Shown piece after piece: positions 27,289-35,985 of a DNA stretch of 64,000 nt. The position numbers and the translations under genes were made by a program. This DNA comes from Spirosoma endbachense (lineage in GTDB: Bacteria > Bacteroidota > Bacteroidia > Cytophagales > Spirosomataceae), in assembly GCF_010233585.1 (NCBI RefSeq), contig NZ_CP045997.1, forward strand, positions 9,943,826 to 10,007,825, read 5' to 3'. Under the pieces are notes generated by a model. That model ran no database searches. It saw only the letters and a list, made by a program, of their open reading frames with translations, and was not told the DNA's origin. Every line of letters begins with the position of its first letter. The first letter of the stretch is position 1.

Positions 27289-27370
27289 AATGATTGAGTG
27301 AATGACTGAATGAATGAGTGAATAGCCAATGCGCGTTTTATTCAATCAGTCAATCAATCAGTCAGTCATT
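27289..27370. repeat. Simple-sequence spacer between pheS and xseA
   Basis: The segment consists of irregular TGAG/TGAA/TGAC tetranucleotide repeats (27289-27323) facing a complementary CAATCAGT-rich tract (27339-27368), which can pair into a long imperfect hairpin. It lies between co-oriented genes. Confidence 0.6.
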
Positions 27371-27373
27371 AAT

Positions 27374-28414
27374 TTAGAGTCCTTCAAATTGTCTTAGGAA
27401 TCGAACGTCGTTTTCGGTGTACAGGCGTAGGTCATTGACTACATACTTCAATTGCGTAATCCGTTCGATACCCATACCGAAAGCAAAACCAGTATATTCC
27501 TCCGGGTCGATGCCACAGTTCGCAATTACCTGAGGGTCTACCATACCAGAGCCCGCAATTTCGACCCAACCAGAGTGCTTACAGATGTTACAACCCGAAC
27601 CACCACAAATCTGGCAGGAGATGTCAATTTCGGCACTTGGCTCCGTAAAAGGAAAATAAGATGGCCGGAACCGGATCTGAGTGCCGGGCTCGAACATCTC
27701 TTTCACGAAATGATAAAGCGTATCTTTTAAGTCTTTGAAACCTACATTACGGTCGATATAAATACCTTCTACCTGATGGAACATGCAGTGCGCCCGAGCC
27801 GAAATTGTTTCGTTGCGGTAAACGCGACCCGGCATGATCGATCGGATTGGTGGTTTCTGGTGCTCCATCAGCCTTATCTGCACGTTAGACGTATGAGTCC
27901 GCAGCAGCATATCGCCCGATGGGTTATTGTCTTTTTTCTCGACAAAAAACGTGTCCTGCATATCACGCGCAGGGTGATTGTCGGGGAAGTTCAGGGCACC
28001 GAAGTTATACCAGTCTGATTCGATTTCGGGACCGTCGGCCACGTTGAATCCGATCCGCTCAAAGATCTGGATAATCCGCTGTTTGACTAAACTTAATGGG
28101 TGTTGTGTGCCGGTCAGGTTCGGAACGGTTGGTAGCGTTAGATCAACGGGAGGGGCGCTATTGGCCGATGCCTGCTGTTCTTCTACCAATTGACTGAACG
28201 ATTCAAATCGCTCCTGTGCAAAGTTCTTGAGGCCATTCAACTCTTGCCCGACGGCGCGTCGGTCAGTTGCCGGAATATTTTTCAGCCCTTCAAACAATTC
28301 AGTTATTACGCCTTTCCGACTGATAAACCGCATTCGAAACAGTTCTAGTTGCTCTTTCGATGCGACGCTATATTGATTAATCTCTTCGTATATGGCTTTA
28401 ACGTTCTCCAGCAT
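27374..28414 (-). CDS. pheS: Phenylalanyl-tRNA synthetase alpha subunit
   Basis: The catalytic alpha subunit that charges tRNA-Phe, normally with PheT in an alpha2beta2 enzyme. It has an N-terminal coiled coil (about 1-90), a class II core with motif 2 YRNETISARAHCMFHQVEGIYID, motif 3 GFAFGMGIERITQLKYVVNDLRL, and the characteristic Cys-rich insert CQICGGSGCNICKHSGW common in Bacteroidota PheS. The length of 346 is standard. pheT is not adjacent. It is followed on the same strand by xseA after the simple-sequence spacer. Confidence 0.97.
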   Translation of the reverse strand: MLENVKAIYEEINQYSVASKEQLELFRMRFISRKGVITELFEGLKNIPATDRRAVGQELNGLKNFAQERFESFSQLVEEQQASANSAPPVDLTLPTVPNLTGTQHPLSLVKQRIIQIFERIGFNVADGPEIESDWYNFGALNFPDNHPARDMQDTFFVEKKDNNPSGDMLLRTHTSNVQIRLMEHQKPPIRSIMPGRVYRNETISARAHCMFHQVEGIYIDRNVGFKDLKDTLYHFVKEMFEPGTQIRFRPSYFPFTEPSAEIDISCQICGGSGCNICKHSGWVEIAGSGMVDPQVIANCGIDPEEYTGFAFGMGIERITQLKYVVNDLRLYTENDVRFLRQFEGL

Positions 28415-28780
28415 AAGCTACAGGTTGATCAGTCTTTTAGGGGCAAAGGTACGTAAAACCGGGCAGAGCATACGTTTTAGTTGCCTGCCTTACTCACTGA
28501 TTGAGGTTTTTATTGCTTAACAGTGGGGAATTCAGGCTATAAATGTCGCTAAAATAATTCGTTAAATTTTGTTGAGTAAGCGGCAAAACCACACTGAAAA
28601 ATAGTGAATTATAAAATAATATGAAGAAATTATCGTCAGCAGTGCCAAGTAGGTCTGATTGTTGTGACAATACTCAGTAGAATATGCGTTGAAACAACAG
28701 CTTTTGCCAACGTGTCGGCGTAGTAAGTACCTGAATTTCAATATTAAAATCGTAATCATCAAACCTCACTTACAGCGGCT
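28415..28780. other. 366-bp divergent intergenic region (pheS / LytTR)
   Basis: It should hold the promoters of pheS and the first LytTR gene. It is AT-rich, and no T-box, leader peptide or long palindrome was noticed for pheS. Confidence 0.4.
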
Positions 28781-29212
28781 ATGAAAACATTCGCCAATGA
28801 CTCAATTTTTGATCCCATGTCTATGCCGTTCCACAAAAGTGTGGAAAAAATTGCCGACTCCACTTGTTTGCAGAAATTACTCATCCCATTTTACGACCGT
28901 AAACGCACTGTTTCAGTAGACGAAATCGTACGCCTGGAGGGCTGTGGAAATTACACTAATTTTTTCCTGAAAGATGGTACCAAAATGTTAGTGTCACGCA
29001 CGCTGAAAGAGTACGAAACCCTGCTCGACGGTCAGGCATTTGTTCGGGTTCATAAATCGTGCATTGTCAATCTTGGTTTCGTACGCAAATTCTTTGTGAA
29101 AAAGGAGGGAGAGCTGGAATTGACGGATGGCCAGCAGGTGAAAATTTCACGTCGCCGGGCGCAGATGTTTATGGATCGTATTCGTGATTTTCAACCTGTA
29201 GGATTGAACTGA
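28781..29212 (+). CDS. Stand-alone LytTR DNA-binding protein, copy 1
   Basis: A 143-residue protein consisting of a short leader and a LytTR DNA-binding domain (about 45-143): VDEIVRLEGCGNYTNFFLKDGTKMLVSRTLKEYETLL, FVRVHKSCIVNL and ELTDGQQVKISRR. LytTR domains normally follow a receiver; there is none here, so the input is unknown. The nearest relative is the gene 255 bp downstream. It probably regulates nearby or its own transcription. Confidence 0.85.
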   Translation: MKTFANDSIFDPMSMPFHKSVEKIADSTCLQKLLIPFYDRKRTVSVDEIVRLEGCGNYTNFFLKDGTKMLVSRTLKEYETLLDGQAFVRVHKSCIVNLGFVRKFFVKKEGELELTDGQQVKISRRRAQMFMDRIRDFQPVGLN

Positions 29213-29467
29213 GGCTATCAGGAGGTTATTTCCCCTATCAGTAGCCCGTATGCCTCCCATTTGCTCGACTGCGTAGTTTTACGTATTAAGTTGGGTACAT
29301 TCACTTAAAGATTTTAATGTATATAAGAATAGTGGCTTGATTATCAAACGTTTGCCGATGAAAGGCAGGGGTTGGTAATCAAGCCATTTATTTTGGAACC
29401 CATACGAAGAAGGTAGTTTTGTTTCATCAATCAAGAGCCAAAACACTGAACCAAAAACATATTCGAT

Positions 29468-29887
29468 ATGGAAGCCACTATTTTCTCATCTGTTCAGCCA
29501 CTCGCTATAGTTCCCCAGTTTCCAGCCTCTTATCAGCGGGGCTCACAGCGAATCGCTTTGCCTTATCTGAACCGCACCATTTTTATCTCCGTAGATGATG
29601 TTTTGTGTCTGCAGGGAGAAGGAAATTACACATTCCTGTTTACCCGGGATCGCAAAAAATACCTGGTCTCCAAAACACTGAAGGAGTTTGAAAAAACGCT
29701 GGATGGGTCGATGTTTCTTCGTATTCATAAATCATACATTGTAAACCTTGCCTACGTACAGCGCAGCGTTTTTAACAAAGAACGCCAGGTTCAACTGGCT
29801 GATGGCCGTGAGGTGGCAATCTCACGTCGTCGGATGAAAGACATTTCTTTGCAACTGACACAATTCTGGCAAAGACTGCTTAACTAA
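29468..29887 (+). CDS. Stand-alone LytTR DNA-binding protein, copy 2
   Basis: A 139-residue protein with the same layout as the upstream copy: LytTR core ISVDDVLCLQGEGNYTFLF, LVSKTLKEFEKTLDGSMFLRIHKSYIVNLAYV, and VQLADGREVAISRRR. The two diverge mainly in the N-terminal leader. As a tandem pair they may have partly exchangeable DNA targets. The gene is followed by a 27-bp inverted repeat separating it from a convergent barrel gene. Confidence 0.85.
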   Translation: MEATIFSSVQPLAIVPQFPASYQRGSQRIALPYLNRTIFISVDDVLCLQGEGNYTFLFTRDRKKYLVSKTLKEFEKTLDGSMFLRIHKSYIVNLAYVQRSVFNKERQVQLADGREVAISRRRMKDISLQLTQFWQRLLN

Positions 29888-30026
29888 ACGTAACGGCCCA
29901 TTTTACTCAATTGGAGAGAACGGCCATTTACTGCATAATAATTTAGTGGGTTAATTGAAAGAACAACCGTTGCCGCGGGCTCCTGATAAGAGTGGACGGC
30001 AACGGTTCTGTTTTTTTATGCAGCAT

Positions 30027-30084
30027 AACCCTTAAACGCAATGAAGCGAAATCGTGTGATTTCGCTTCATTGCGTTTAAGGGTT
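30027..30084. terminator. 27-bp perfect inverted repeat between convergent genes
   Basis: Arms (30027-30053 and 30058-30084) flank a GTGT loop. The stem starts AACCCTTAAACG. It separates the LytTR gene from the barrel gene and can serve both strands. Confidence 0.8.
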
Positions 30085-30093
30085 CCCGTGAGC

Positions 30094-30768
30094 TTAAAAC
30101 AACCGGTAGGCTAGCGTAAGCTGCCATGAATTCAGACGCTGACTGAATTTCCCGGCACTGTTTTCAATCTGCGCAATATCGGACAGATTACCTTCGTACC
30201 GGACATCCAGACCAAAGGAGCCAATGTCCAGACCGCCCCCAACCTGGTAACCATAATAAGCCTGAGACCAGGCATCATTCAGGGTTCCGCTTGTGTATTG
30301 ACGTACGGCATCACCTAATTTCTGATTATCGCTAACCCGGAACGAAATAATCGGGCCTGCCATTACCCGAATTGGGCCACCTTTGATCCCCAGCAAAATA
30401 GGTACATCGAAACTGGTGGTTTTAACGGTCACGTTTTCTGTAACGCCGTTGCGCACAATGTTGAACGAGCCTGCTTTCGTTGAGTACAACAGTTCAGGCT
30501 GAAGAAATAAATTTTTACCGAAACGAGTGTAAATCCCGAACGAGGTGCCCGTTTTGCTATCGAGGCTGGCACTCAGATTATCGCGGAATGTCTGTCCATC
30601 AACGCTTGCCGTTGGCGAACCGTTGGCGTTAGTGCCGGTTGTGACAAAATTGCCAAAACTGAGCCGGGACAGATTAACTCCCCCTTTAATCCCGATCTGG
30701 AAGCCGCCCTGGGCAAATGTTAGAGCCGGAAGCAGCATAAATGCCGCAAAAATCAGGTTCTTTTTCAT
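30094..30768 (-). CDS. Outer-membrane beta-barrel (PorT-like) protein
   Basis: A 224-residue protein with a signal peptide (MKKNLIFAAFMLLPALTFAQ) and an eight-stranded barrel pattern starting FQIGIKGGVNLSRLSFG and ending SWQLTLAYRLF, which matches the PorT-like OMP_b-brl_2 family. It is probably an outer-membrane protein of unknown function. The Asn-rich LSDIAQIENS loop is not diagnostic. Confidence 0.82.
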   Translation of the reverse strand: MKKNLIFAAFMLLPALTFAQGGFQIGIKGGVNLSRLSFGNFVTTGTNANGSPTASVDGQTFRDNLSASLDSKTGTSFGIYTRFGKNLFLQPELLYSTKAGSFNIVRNGVTENVTVKTTSFDVPILLGIKGGPIRVMAGPIISFRVSDNQKLGDAVRQYTSGTLNDAWSQAYYGYQVGGGLDIGSFGLDVRYEGNLSDIAQIENSAGKFSQRLNSWQLTLAYRLF

Positions 30769-30995
30769 AGCTGGTTGTAAAATAGATGAACCATTGGGTT
30801 TAACGTGAATTGAGCCGGAGCGGTATAAAAAGCCAACTTATTTCGAGTAAACGGCGTTACGTAATAGAGCAGTTACCAGTAAATAGCAGCCAGTTTTGCG
30901 GGCATCGTTACTTGGATGAATAGTCTGCTGCAACGTTTAATGAATCGTTGTTTTTTTGTTGATACTCTATTTTCTGCTCAGGGTTAACTGATAAT

Positions 30996-32381
30996 ATGGC
31001 CAAACTTAGAACCACCTATTTCTGTCAGAATTGTGGCCACCAGTCGGCCAAATGGCTGGGACGATGCCCATCGTGTGGGGAGTGGAATACCTATGTAGAA
31101 GAGGTTGTTCAGAAAGACGAACCCGACAAAGGTGGTTGGCGTAGCCCGTCTTCTGGCCCAGGAGGAGTAAAGGTTGCATCCAAGCCAAAGGCCCTTCACG
31201 CCATCAATTACGAAGAACAGCCCCGAATTGATACCATTGATGCTGAACTGAATCGGGTGTTAGGCGGAGGAATCGTACCGGGATCACTCGTGCTTATTGG
31301 CGGAGAACCGGGTATCGGAAAGTCTACCCTATTGTTGCAAATCGCGCTTAGCCTGGCCGACATGCGTGTTTTATACGTATCCGGTGAAGAGAGCGAACAA
31401 CAGATAAAAATGCGGGCAGAACGGCTGGACGTTCCAGTGAGTGACTGTCATGTGATGACCGAAACCTCTACGCAGAATATTTTTCGGGTAGTCGAACATT
31501 TTGAGCCGGAAATTCTGATTATCGACTCCATTCAAACCATGCAATCGTCGCTGGTAGAATCGGGTGCAGGCAGCGTTTCGCAAGTTCGGGAGTGCACTGC
31601 CGAGTTTATGAAATACGCCAAAGAAAGCGGGGTTCCGGTGTTTATGATTGGGCATATCACAAAAGAAGGTTCACTGGCAGGGCCTAAAGTGCTGGAACAC
31701 ATGGTCGATACGGTGTTGACGTTCGAAGGAGATCGTCACACAACGTATAGGATTCTCCGAACCACCAAAAACCGGTTTGGTAGTACCGACGAACTGGGTA
31801 TTTACGAAATGCTGGGCACGGGTCTTCGGCAGGTAACGAACCCATCCGAAATTCTGATTTCGCAACGCGATGAAGCGTTGAGTGGCGTTACGATTGGCTC
31901 AATGATGGAAGGCAATCGGCCACTTATGATCGAAACACAGGCGCTGGTAAGTGTAGCTACGTATGGAACTCCGCAACGGAGCAGCACGGGTTTTGATGCG
32001 AAGCGGTTAAATATGCTACTGGCTGTTCTGGAAAAACGCGGAGGTTTTCGATTGGGGCAACAAGATGTCTTTCTCAACATTGCCGGGGGCTTGCGCGTCG
32101 AAGATCCAGCCATTGACCTGGCCGTGTGTGCGGCTGTAGTGTCGAGTTACGAAGATATTGCCATACCTCCATCGGTTGCTTTTGCTGCCGAAATTGGCCT
32201 TGGTGGTGAGGTTCGGGCAGTGAGCCGAATAGAATCCCGCATTGCCGAGGCCGAAAAGCTGGGTTTTAAACAGATCTTTATCTCTAAATATAACATGAAA
32301 GGGCTCGATACGAAAGGCTATAAAATCAGTATTAAGCCGGTGTCGCGTCTGGATGAAGTATTTCAGGGCGTGCTGATGTGA
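30996..32381 (+). CDS. radA: DNA repair protein RadA
   Basis: A RecA-like helicase that extends D-loops during recombination. It has an N-terminal zinc finger with Cys10, Cys13, Cys24 and Cys27 (CQNC...CPSC), Walker A GGEPGIGKST near residue 102, a Walker B strand EILIIDSIQ, the RadA-specific KNRFG motif and a C-terminal Lon-like domain (about 280-461). The length of 461 is normal. It is a single gene, divergent from the barrel gene, and not linked to other repair genes except mutS and rad52-like genes further along. Confidence 0.97.
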   Translation: MAKLRTTYFCQNCGHQSAKWLGRCPSCGEWNTYVEEVVQKDEPDKGGWRSPSSGPGGVKVASKPKALHAINYEEQPRIDTIDAELNRVLGGGIVPGSLVLIGGEPGIGKSTLLLQIALSLADMRVLYVSGEESEQQIKMRAERLDVPVSDCHVMTETSTQNIFRVVEHFEPEILIIDSIQTMQSSLVESGAGSVSQVRECTAEFMKYAKESGVPVFMIGHITKEGSLAGPKVLEHMVDTVLTFEGDRHTTYRILRTTKNRFGSTDELGIYEMLGTGLRQVTNPSEILISQRDEALSGVTIGSMMEGNRPLMIETQALVSVATYGTPQRSSTGFDAKRLNMLLAVLEKRGGFRLGQQDVFLNIAGGLRVEDPAIDLAVCAAVVSSYEDIAIPPSVAFAAEIGLGGEVRAVSRIESRIAEAEKLGFKQIFISKYNMKGLDTKGYKISIKPVSRLDEVFQGVLM

Positions 32382-32407
32382 GCACCATATTTTTTAAGAC
32401 ATTTCGG

Positions 32408-32457
32408 CGGGAAGTAAATCGTTTTCAAAACGTTTAAAGAAAACGGTTTACTTCCCG
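32408..32457. terminator. 19-bp inverted repeat, one mismatch
   Basis: Arms CGGGAAGTAAATCGTTTTC (32408-32426) and its near complement (32439-32457) lie between radA and the acetyltransferase. It is probably the radA terminator. Confidence 0.6.
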
Positions 32458-32483
32458 GGAATACAGTTGTTAAGGAATAGGCT

Positions 32484-33011
32484 ATGTACTTTTTGAGAAT
32501 TATTGGCCAACACCCCTACCTTACTCAAATCCGACCCTGGTATGAGCAGTCTTTCCCGGTGGAGGAAAGGCGTAGTTTTGACCAACTGCTTCAGATTCTC
32601 AATTGCCCCGATATGCACGTCGTTGCGCTGGTCGACGATGAGCATCCCGTTGGATTTATTATCTATTGGCAGTGGGAAAGTCTGGTCTATATCGAACATT
32701 TTGCCATTGATCCTGACAGGCGTGGGCAGCAACTCGGCCAAAAAGCGTTACAACTTCTCCTGAAACAGGATGCTTCCTATGTTGTCCTTGAAGTAGAATT
32801 GCCCACCGATGACATGAGCAGGCGGAGAATCCAGTTTTACGAACGACAGGGATTTTCTGTGAATGCCTTCGATTACAGACAACCGCCTTATCGATTGGGC
32901 GGAACTGAAATTCCGATGAAACTAATGTCGCAGCCTGCTATTCCTGATCAGGAAACATGTAGCCACCTGAGTCAACAGCTCAGAGACAAGGTTTACGAAC
33001 GCTTCTATTAA
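32484..33011 (+). CDS. GNAT-family N-acetyltransferase
   Basis: A 175-residue acetyltransferase with the GNAT core: VGFIIYWQWESLVYIEHFAID, then the acetyl-CoA loop (R-R-G-Q-Q-L-G) in DRRGQQLGQKALQLLL, and RRIQFYERQGFSVN. It transfers an acetyl group from CoA to an amine, substrate unknown. The last 20 residues are a charged tail. The convergent DinB gene begins 3 bp after its stop. Confidence 0.88.
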   Translation: MYFLRIIGQHPYLTQIRPWYEQSFPVEERRSFDQLLQILNCPDMHVVALVDDEHPVGFIIYWQWESLVYIEHFAIDPDRRGQQLGQKALQLLLKQDASYVVLEVELPTDDMSRRRIQFYERQGFSVNAFDYRQPPYRLGGTEIPMKLMSQPAIPDQETCSHLSQQLRDKVYERFY

Positions 33012-33014
33012 GCA

Positions 33015-33500
33015 TTAAAAGCCCATGGGTTGAGCACTCGTCCGAATGGCGCCACCTACTTGCAGAATGGCAAAGAAATGGTGCGCTTCGTGGAGCAGAA
33101 AAAACTCGGTCCATCCTTCCAGCGTCATTGGTCCATAGGCTGGATGCAAACCAATACGAGTGAGATTTTCTTCCCGCAGAATGCTCAGAAAGGCATTTAA
33201 TGTGGCTCGCTCACCCCGCATCCGCTCGATCAGTTCTACAAACGAAAGCTGAGTCCAACCTGAAAAACCGGGATCCTCGTCGGCTACATACCGACTAAAT
33301 GATGGAACTTCCTGTTCGTTAATTTGCTGAATCCGATCCGTAAAGATTTCCTGATAACGACCCAGATGAGCCAGATTCTCAAAAATTGACCATTTGCCAG
33401 ACGGGGGCCGTTGCCGGATTTGCTCTTCAGTCAGGCCCAGTAACAAATGATCCAGTGCATCGGGTTGGCTGGCTAATCGGGTAAGAAGTGATTGTTTCAT
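33015..33500 (-). CDS. DinB-like metal-binding protein
   Basis: A 161-residue four-helix DinB/YfiT-type protein. Putative metal ligands are His45 in ENLAHLGR and the two histidines of the C-terminal LLHEAHHFF (about residues 137 and 141). This superfamily includes thiol-transferases and metal-dependent hydrolases; this member's reaction is not known. It is convergent with the GNAT gene, separated by 3 bp, and divergent from the alpha/beta hydrolase gene. Confidence 0.82.
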   Translation of the reverse strand: MKQSLLTRLASQPDALDHLLLGLTEEQIRQRPPSGKWSIFENLAHLGRYQEIFTDRIQQINEQEVPSFSRYVADEDPGFSGWTQLSFVELIERMRGERATLNAFLSILREENLTRIGLHPAYGPMTLEGWTEFFLLHEAHHFFAILQVGGAIRTSAQPMGF

Positions 33501-33627
33501 GCCCTAATGATAAAGCAATCATTAAAAACAACCAAATGACCCATCCGGAGCAAACTATTTTTTGTGCCTATAGTTGAGTAAGCTAATAGAGTAAGATATT
33601 TTAACTCAACAAGCCATTTTTAACGTT

Positions 33628-34515
33628 ATGAGCTACATTAAAGCAGGAACGGATGCGTCCGGTAATGACATTAAACTTTTCTATCAGGATCTGGGTGGTA
33701 GCAATGTTCGTTCAACCGTTGTATTGATTCATGGATGGCCGCTAAGCCACGAAATGTGGGATTATCAATTGGCCGAATTGCCTGCTCACGGTCTTCGTGT
33801 TATTGCCTACGATCGACGAGGTTTTGGCAAATCCACGCAAACCTGGGACGGCTATGATTATGATACCCTTGCCGATGACCTGAAGGCAGTGCTTGATACC
33901 CTCGATCTGCAAAACGTTACGCTGGTTGGTTTTTCAATGGGGGGAGGTGAGGTGGCCCGGTATATGAGCCGTCATGGGGGAGCTCGTGTGTCAAAAGTAG
34001 CGTTTATCAGCTCTGTAACGCCTTATCTACTCAAAACAGACGATAATCCGGATGGGGTAGATCAACGTGTATTTGACGAAATCACGGAAAATATTCAGAA
34101 AGATCGTGCCGATTTCCTACAAACGTTTGGGAAGCAGTTTTACGGTGTAAATCTGATCAGTAAACCAGTCAGCCAGGCTCATCTGGATGGTGATTTTGCG
34201 CGGGCTTATGTTGCTTCGCACAAAGCTACGCTCGATTGTGCCAATTCATTTGCGACAACGGATTTTCGGAATGACCTGACTCAGATTCACGTGCCAACCC
34301 TGATCATTCATGGCGATGCAGACAAAACAGTACCGATCGAATCGTCGGGAGAATTAACCGCGAATGCTTTGCCAAACGCTCATTATATCATTTATGACGA
34401 GGCTCCTCACGGACTATTCGTAACGGAAAAAGATCGTCTGAATGATGATTTGCTGGCATTTATTCAGGAAGGCGTCACAGTCCGCGAATCAGTAGGGACA
34501 ACGACACTCTATTAA
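33628..34515 (+). CDS. Alpha/beta hydrolase (haloperoxidase/esterase-like)
   Basis: A 295-residue cytoplasmic alpha/beta hydrolase with oxyanion-region HGWPLSHEMWDYQL, nucleophile elbow GFSMGGGEVARY, acid HGDADKTVPI and His in DEAPHGLFVTEKDR. This pattern is shared with chloroperoxidase- and esterase-type enzymes, many of which act as perhydrolases in vitro. No signal peptide. The substrate is unknown. It ends just before a 24-bp inverted repeat. Confidence 0.88.
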   Translation: MSYIKAGTDASGNDIKLFYQDLGGSNVRSTVVLIHGWPLSHEMWDYQLAELPAHGLRVIAYDRRGFGKSTQTWDGYDYDTLADDLKAVLDTLDLQNVTLVGFSMGGGEVARYMSRHGGARVSKVAFISSVTPYLLKTDDNPDGVDQRVFDEITENIQKDRADFLQTFGKQFYGVNLISKPVSQAHLDGDFARAYVASHKATLDCANSFATTDFRNDLTQIHVPTLIIHGDADKTVPIESSGELTANALPNAHYIIYDEAPHGLFVTEKDRLNDDLLAFIQEGVTVRESVGTTTLY

Positions 34516-34545
34516 CTTAATAAAGTGTAGATGATGCTAGTGCTG

Positions 34546-34596
34546 GGCCAATTTAAACCTATAAGGTTTCAAAAACCTTATAGGTTTAAATTGGCC
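34546..34596. repeat. 24-bp perfect inverted repeat containing AAACCTATAAGGTTT (copy 2)
   Basis: Arms 34546-34569 and 34573-34596 flank a CAA loop, with the apex GGTTT-CAA-AAACC. The inner 33 bp repeat the element at 9175-9207 in the opposite loop orientation. Confidence 0.9.
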
Positions 34597-34626
34597 ACAT
34601 TCATGATTATTACGTATAAAATATAA

Positions 34627-34770
34627 ATTGGAAGAGTACTGGTAGTAAAGAATCGGGTGTGTACTGATAAGTATGCACCTAATTCTTTTTTGAGGGTTTT
34701 TTCACATTTGGTCGATCCATCTGCTAAACGGGAAATCGCTGCAATCGTAAAGAACTATCTCGTTCAATAA
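34627..34770 (+). other. Possible remnant of a lost gene (47-codon open tail)
   Basis: The frame after a stop at 34624 reads DKYAPNSFLRVFSHLVDPSAKREIAAIVKNYL and ends in TAA at 34768-34770, with a residue mix typical of a protein C-terminus, but it lacks an ATG. A GTG at 34657 could start a 37-residue peptide. It may be the end of a deleted gene. No family is recognised. Confidence 0.25.
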
Positions 34771-34976
34771 GTTTAGTCTCCAGATCGCTCCTTGCTTATT
34801 TGGGAGCTAAAGCAGAGCCATTTTCCTTTTCTATACTAAGTGGAAGGCGCTCGAAAAAGACAGGAATAGCCGCTTATACATTCTGATTAACCCACTGGCC
34901 ATAATGACTACTTGTAAATGGCTTAGGGGGGATTTTATCGGTTAAAAACAAAAAAATCTGATTGATATACTAAAAA

Positions 34977-35849
34977 TTACAATTGCCGATACGTCTTCAC
35001 ATAACCTGATGGCGTCTGTCCGGTAATGTCTTTAAATTGTCGGTTAAAGTTCGATAGCGTTCGAAAACCACTTTCAAAGCTGATCTGTGTTACACTCAAT
35101 TTACCGTTGATAAGCAATTTACAGGCATGACCGATACGGACTTCGGAGACAAACTCCGAAAATGTTTTATTGGCACGCGCCTTGAAGTAGCGACAGAATG
35201 CCGGGGGGGTCATACCCGCCAGATCAGCAATCGTTTCCAGACTAAGGTCATCTGGGAAATGGCCAAGTACATAATCATGGACCAGTTGCATACGGTCGGT
35301 TTCGGTCGGTTTAACCGTATTTGTGTAGCCAGGACTGGTAAGGTATCGATAATCTGACGCGTGAGAAAGGTCGTTCAGAAGTGTCAGCAGGCTAATGACC
35401 CGATCGAAACCCATTGGCTGTTTTGTCATGTTTTTTAACGCAGCTTCGGCTCGGGCACGGGTCGGACCATTCCATTCAAGTCCCTGCCGGGCATGGTTCA
35501 GCAACTGACGCAACAACATCATTTCCTGCTTTCCGAAAAAATCATTGCCTAGAAAATCTTCAGAAAAATAAACAACTATACCTCGGGTGGTTAAACCCGA
35601 CTGTTTGTTAAAGTAAGCCTGGTCACTACGCCAGAGGTGTGGCAAATTTGGCCCAAGAAATACCAGATCACCAGGACCAAATGGTTTTATCGAATCGCCA
35701 ATAAATCGGGTGCCCGTTCCTTCTTCTACCAGAAAGAGCTGATAATGCGGATGGAAGTGCCAGTTCGGATCAAAATGAGGTTCGATCAATTCCTTTACAA
35801 TGAATGAAGTCGCAACTGGCTCAAGGTCTTTGCGGAGGGGTTGTTTCAT
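34977..35849 (-). CDS. AraC-family regulator with cupin sensor
   Basis: A 290-residue regulator. The N-terminal half is a cupin-type ligand-binding domain (HFDPNWHFHPHYQLFLVEEGTG, a double His motif), and the C-terminus carries two helix-turn-helix motifs: LETIADLAGMTPPAFCRYFKARANKTFSEFVSEVRI and VTQISFESGFRTLSNFNRQFK. It is divergent from the TIM-barrel/Gfo/ThuA operon that starts at 35986 and is the likely regulator of that operon, responding to a sugar-like ligand. That link is inferred from position. Confidence 0.88.
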   Translation of the reverse strand: MKQPLRKDLEPVATSFIVKELIEPHFDPNWHFHPHYQLFLVEEGTGTRFIGDSIKPFGPGDLVFLGPNLPHLWRSDQAYFNKQSGLTTRGIVVYFSEDFLGNDFFGKQEMMLLRQLLNHARQGLEWNGPTRARAEAALKNMTKQPMGFDRVISLLTLLNDLSHASDYRYLTSPGYTNTVKPTETDRMQLVHDYVLGHFPDDLSLETIADLAGMTPPAFCRYFKARANKTFSEFVSEVRIGHACKLLINGKLSVTQISFESGFRTLSNFNRQFKDITGQTPSGYVKTYRQL

Positions 35850-35985
35850 TCAATTATTCCTTTTTTAACGTAAATAATGGCTTGAGTTCCTGTTTTGTGT
35901 AAAAAAAGAGTCGGTATTCGCTAATAAAAGCCGCGATTCTCTATTCACTACTCTTTAAATTTGTTTAATTTTTTAGAGACTGAAT

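Larger units (their letters stand above)
34516..34976. other. 461-bp intergenic region between convergent genes
   Basis: It holds the 24-bp inverted repeat (34546-34596) and an open frame without start codon at 34627-34770 that may be the tail of a lost gene. No complete gene is visible in the rest. Confidence 0.5.

Noticed and set aside
27289..27370. CRISPR-like array in the pheS-xseA spacer
   Set aside because: The units are 4 bp and irregular; there are no 25-40 bp repeats with unique spacers and no cas genes.
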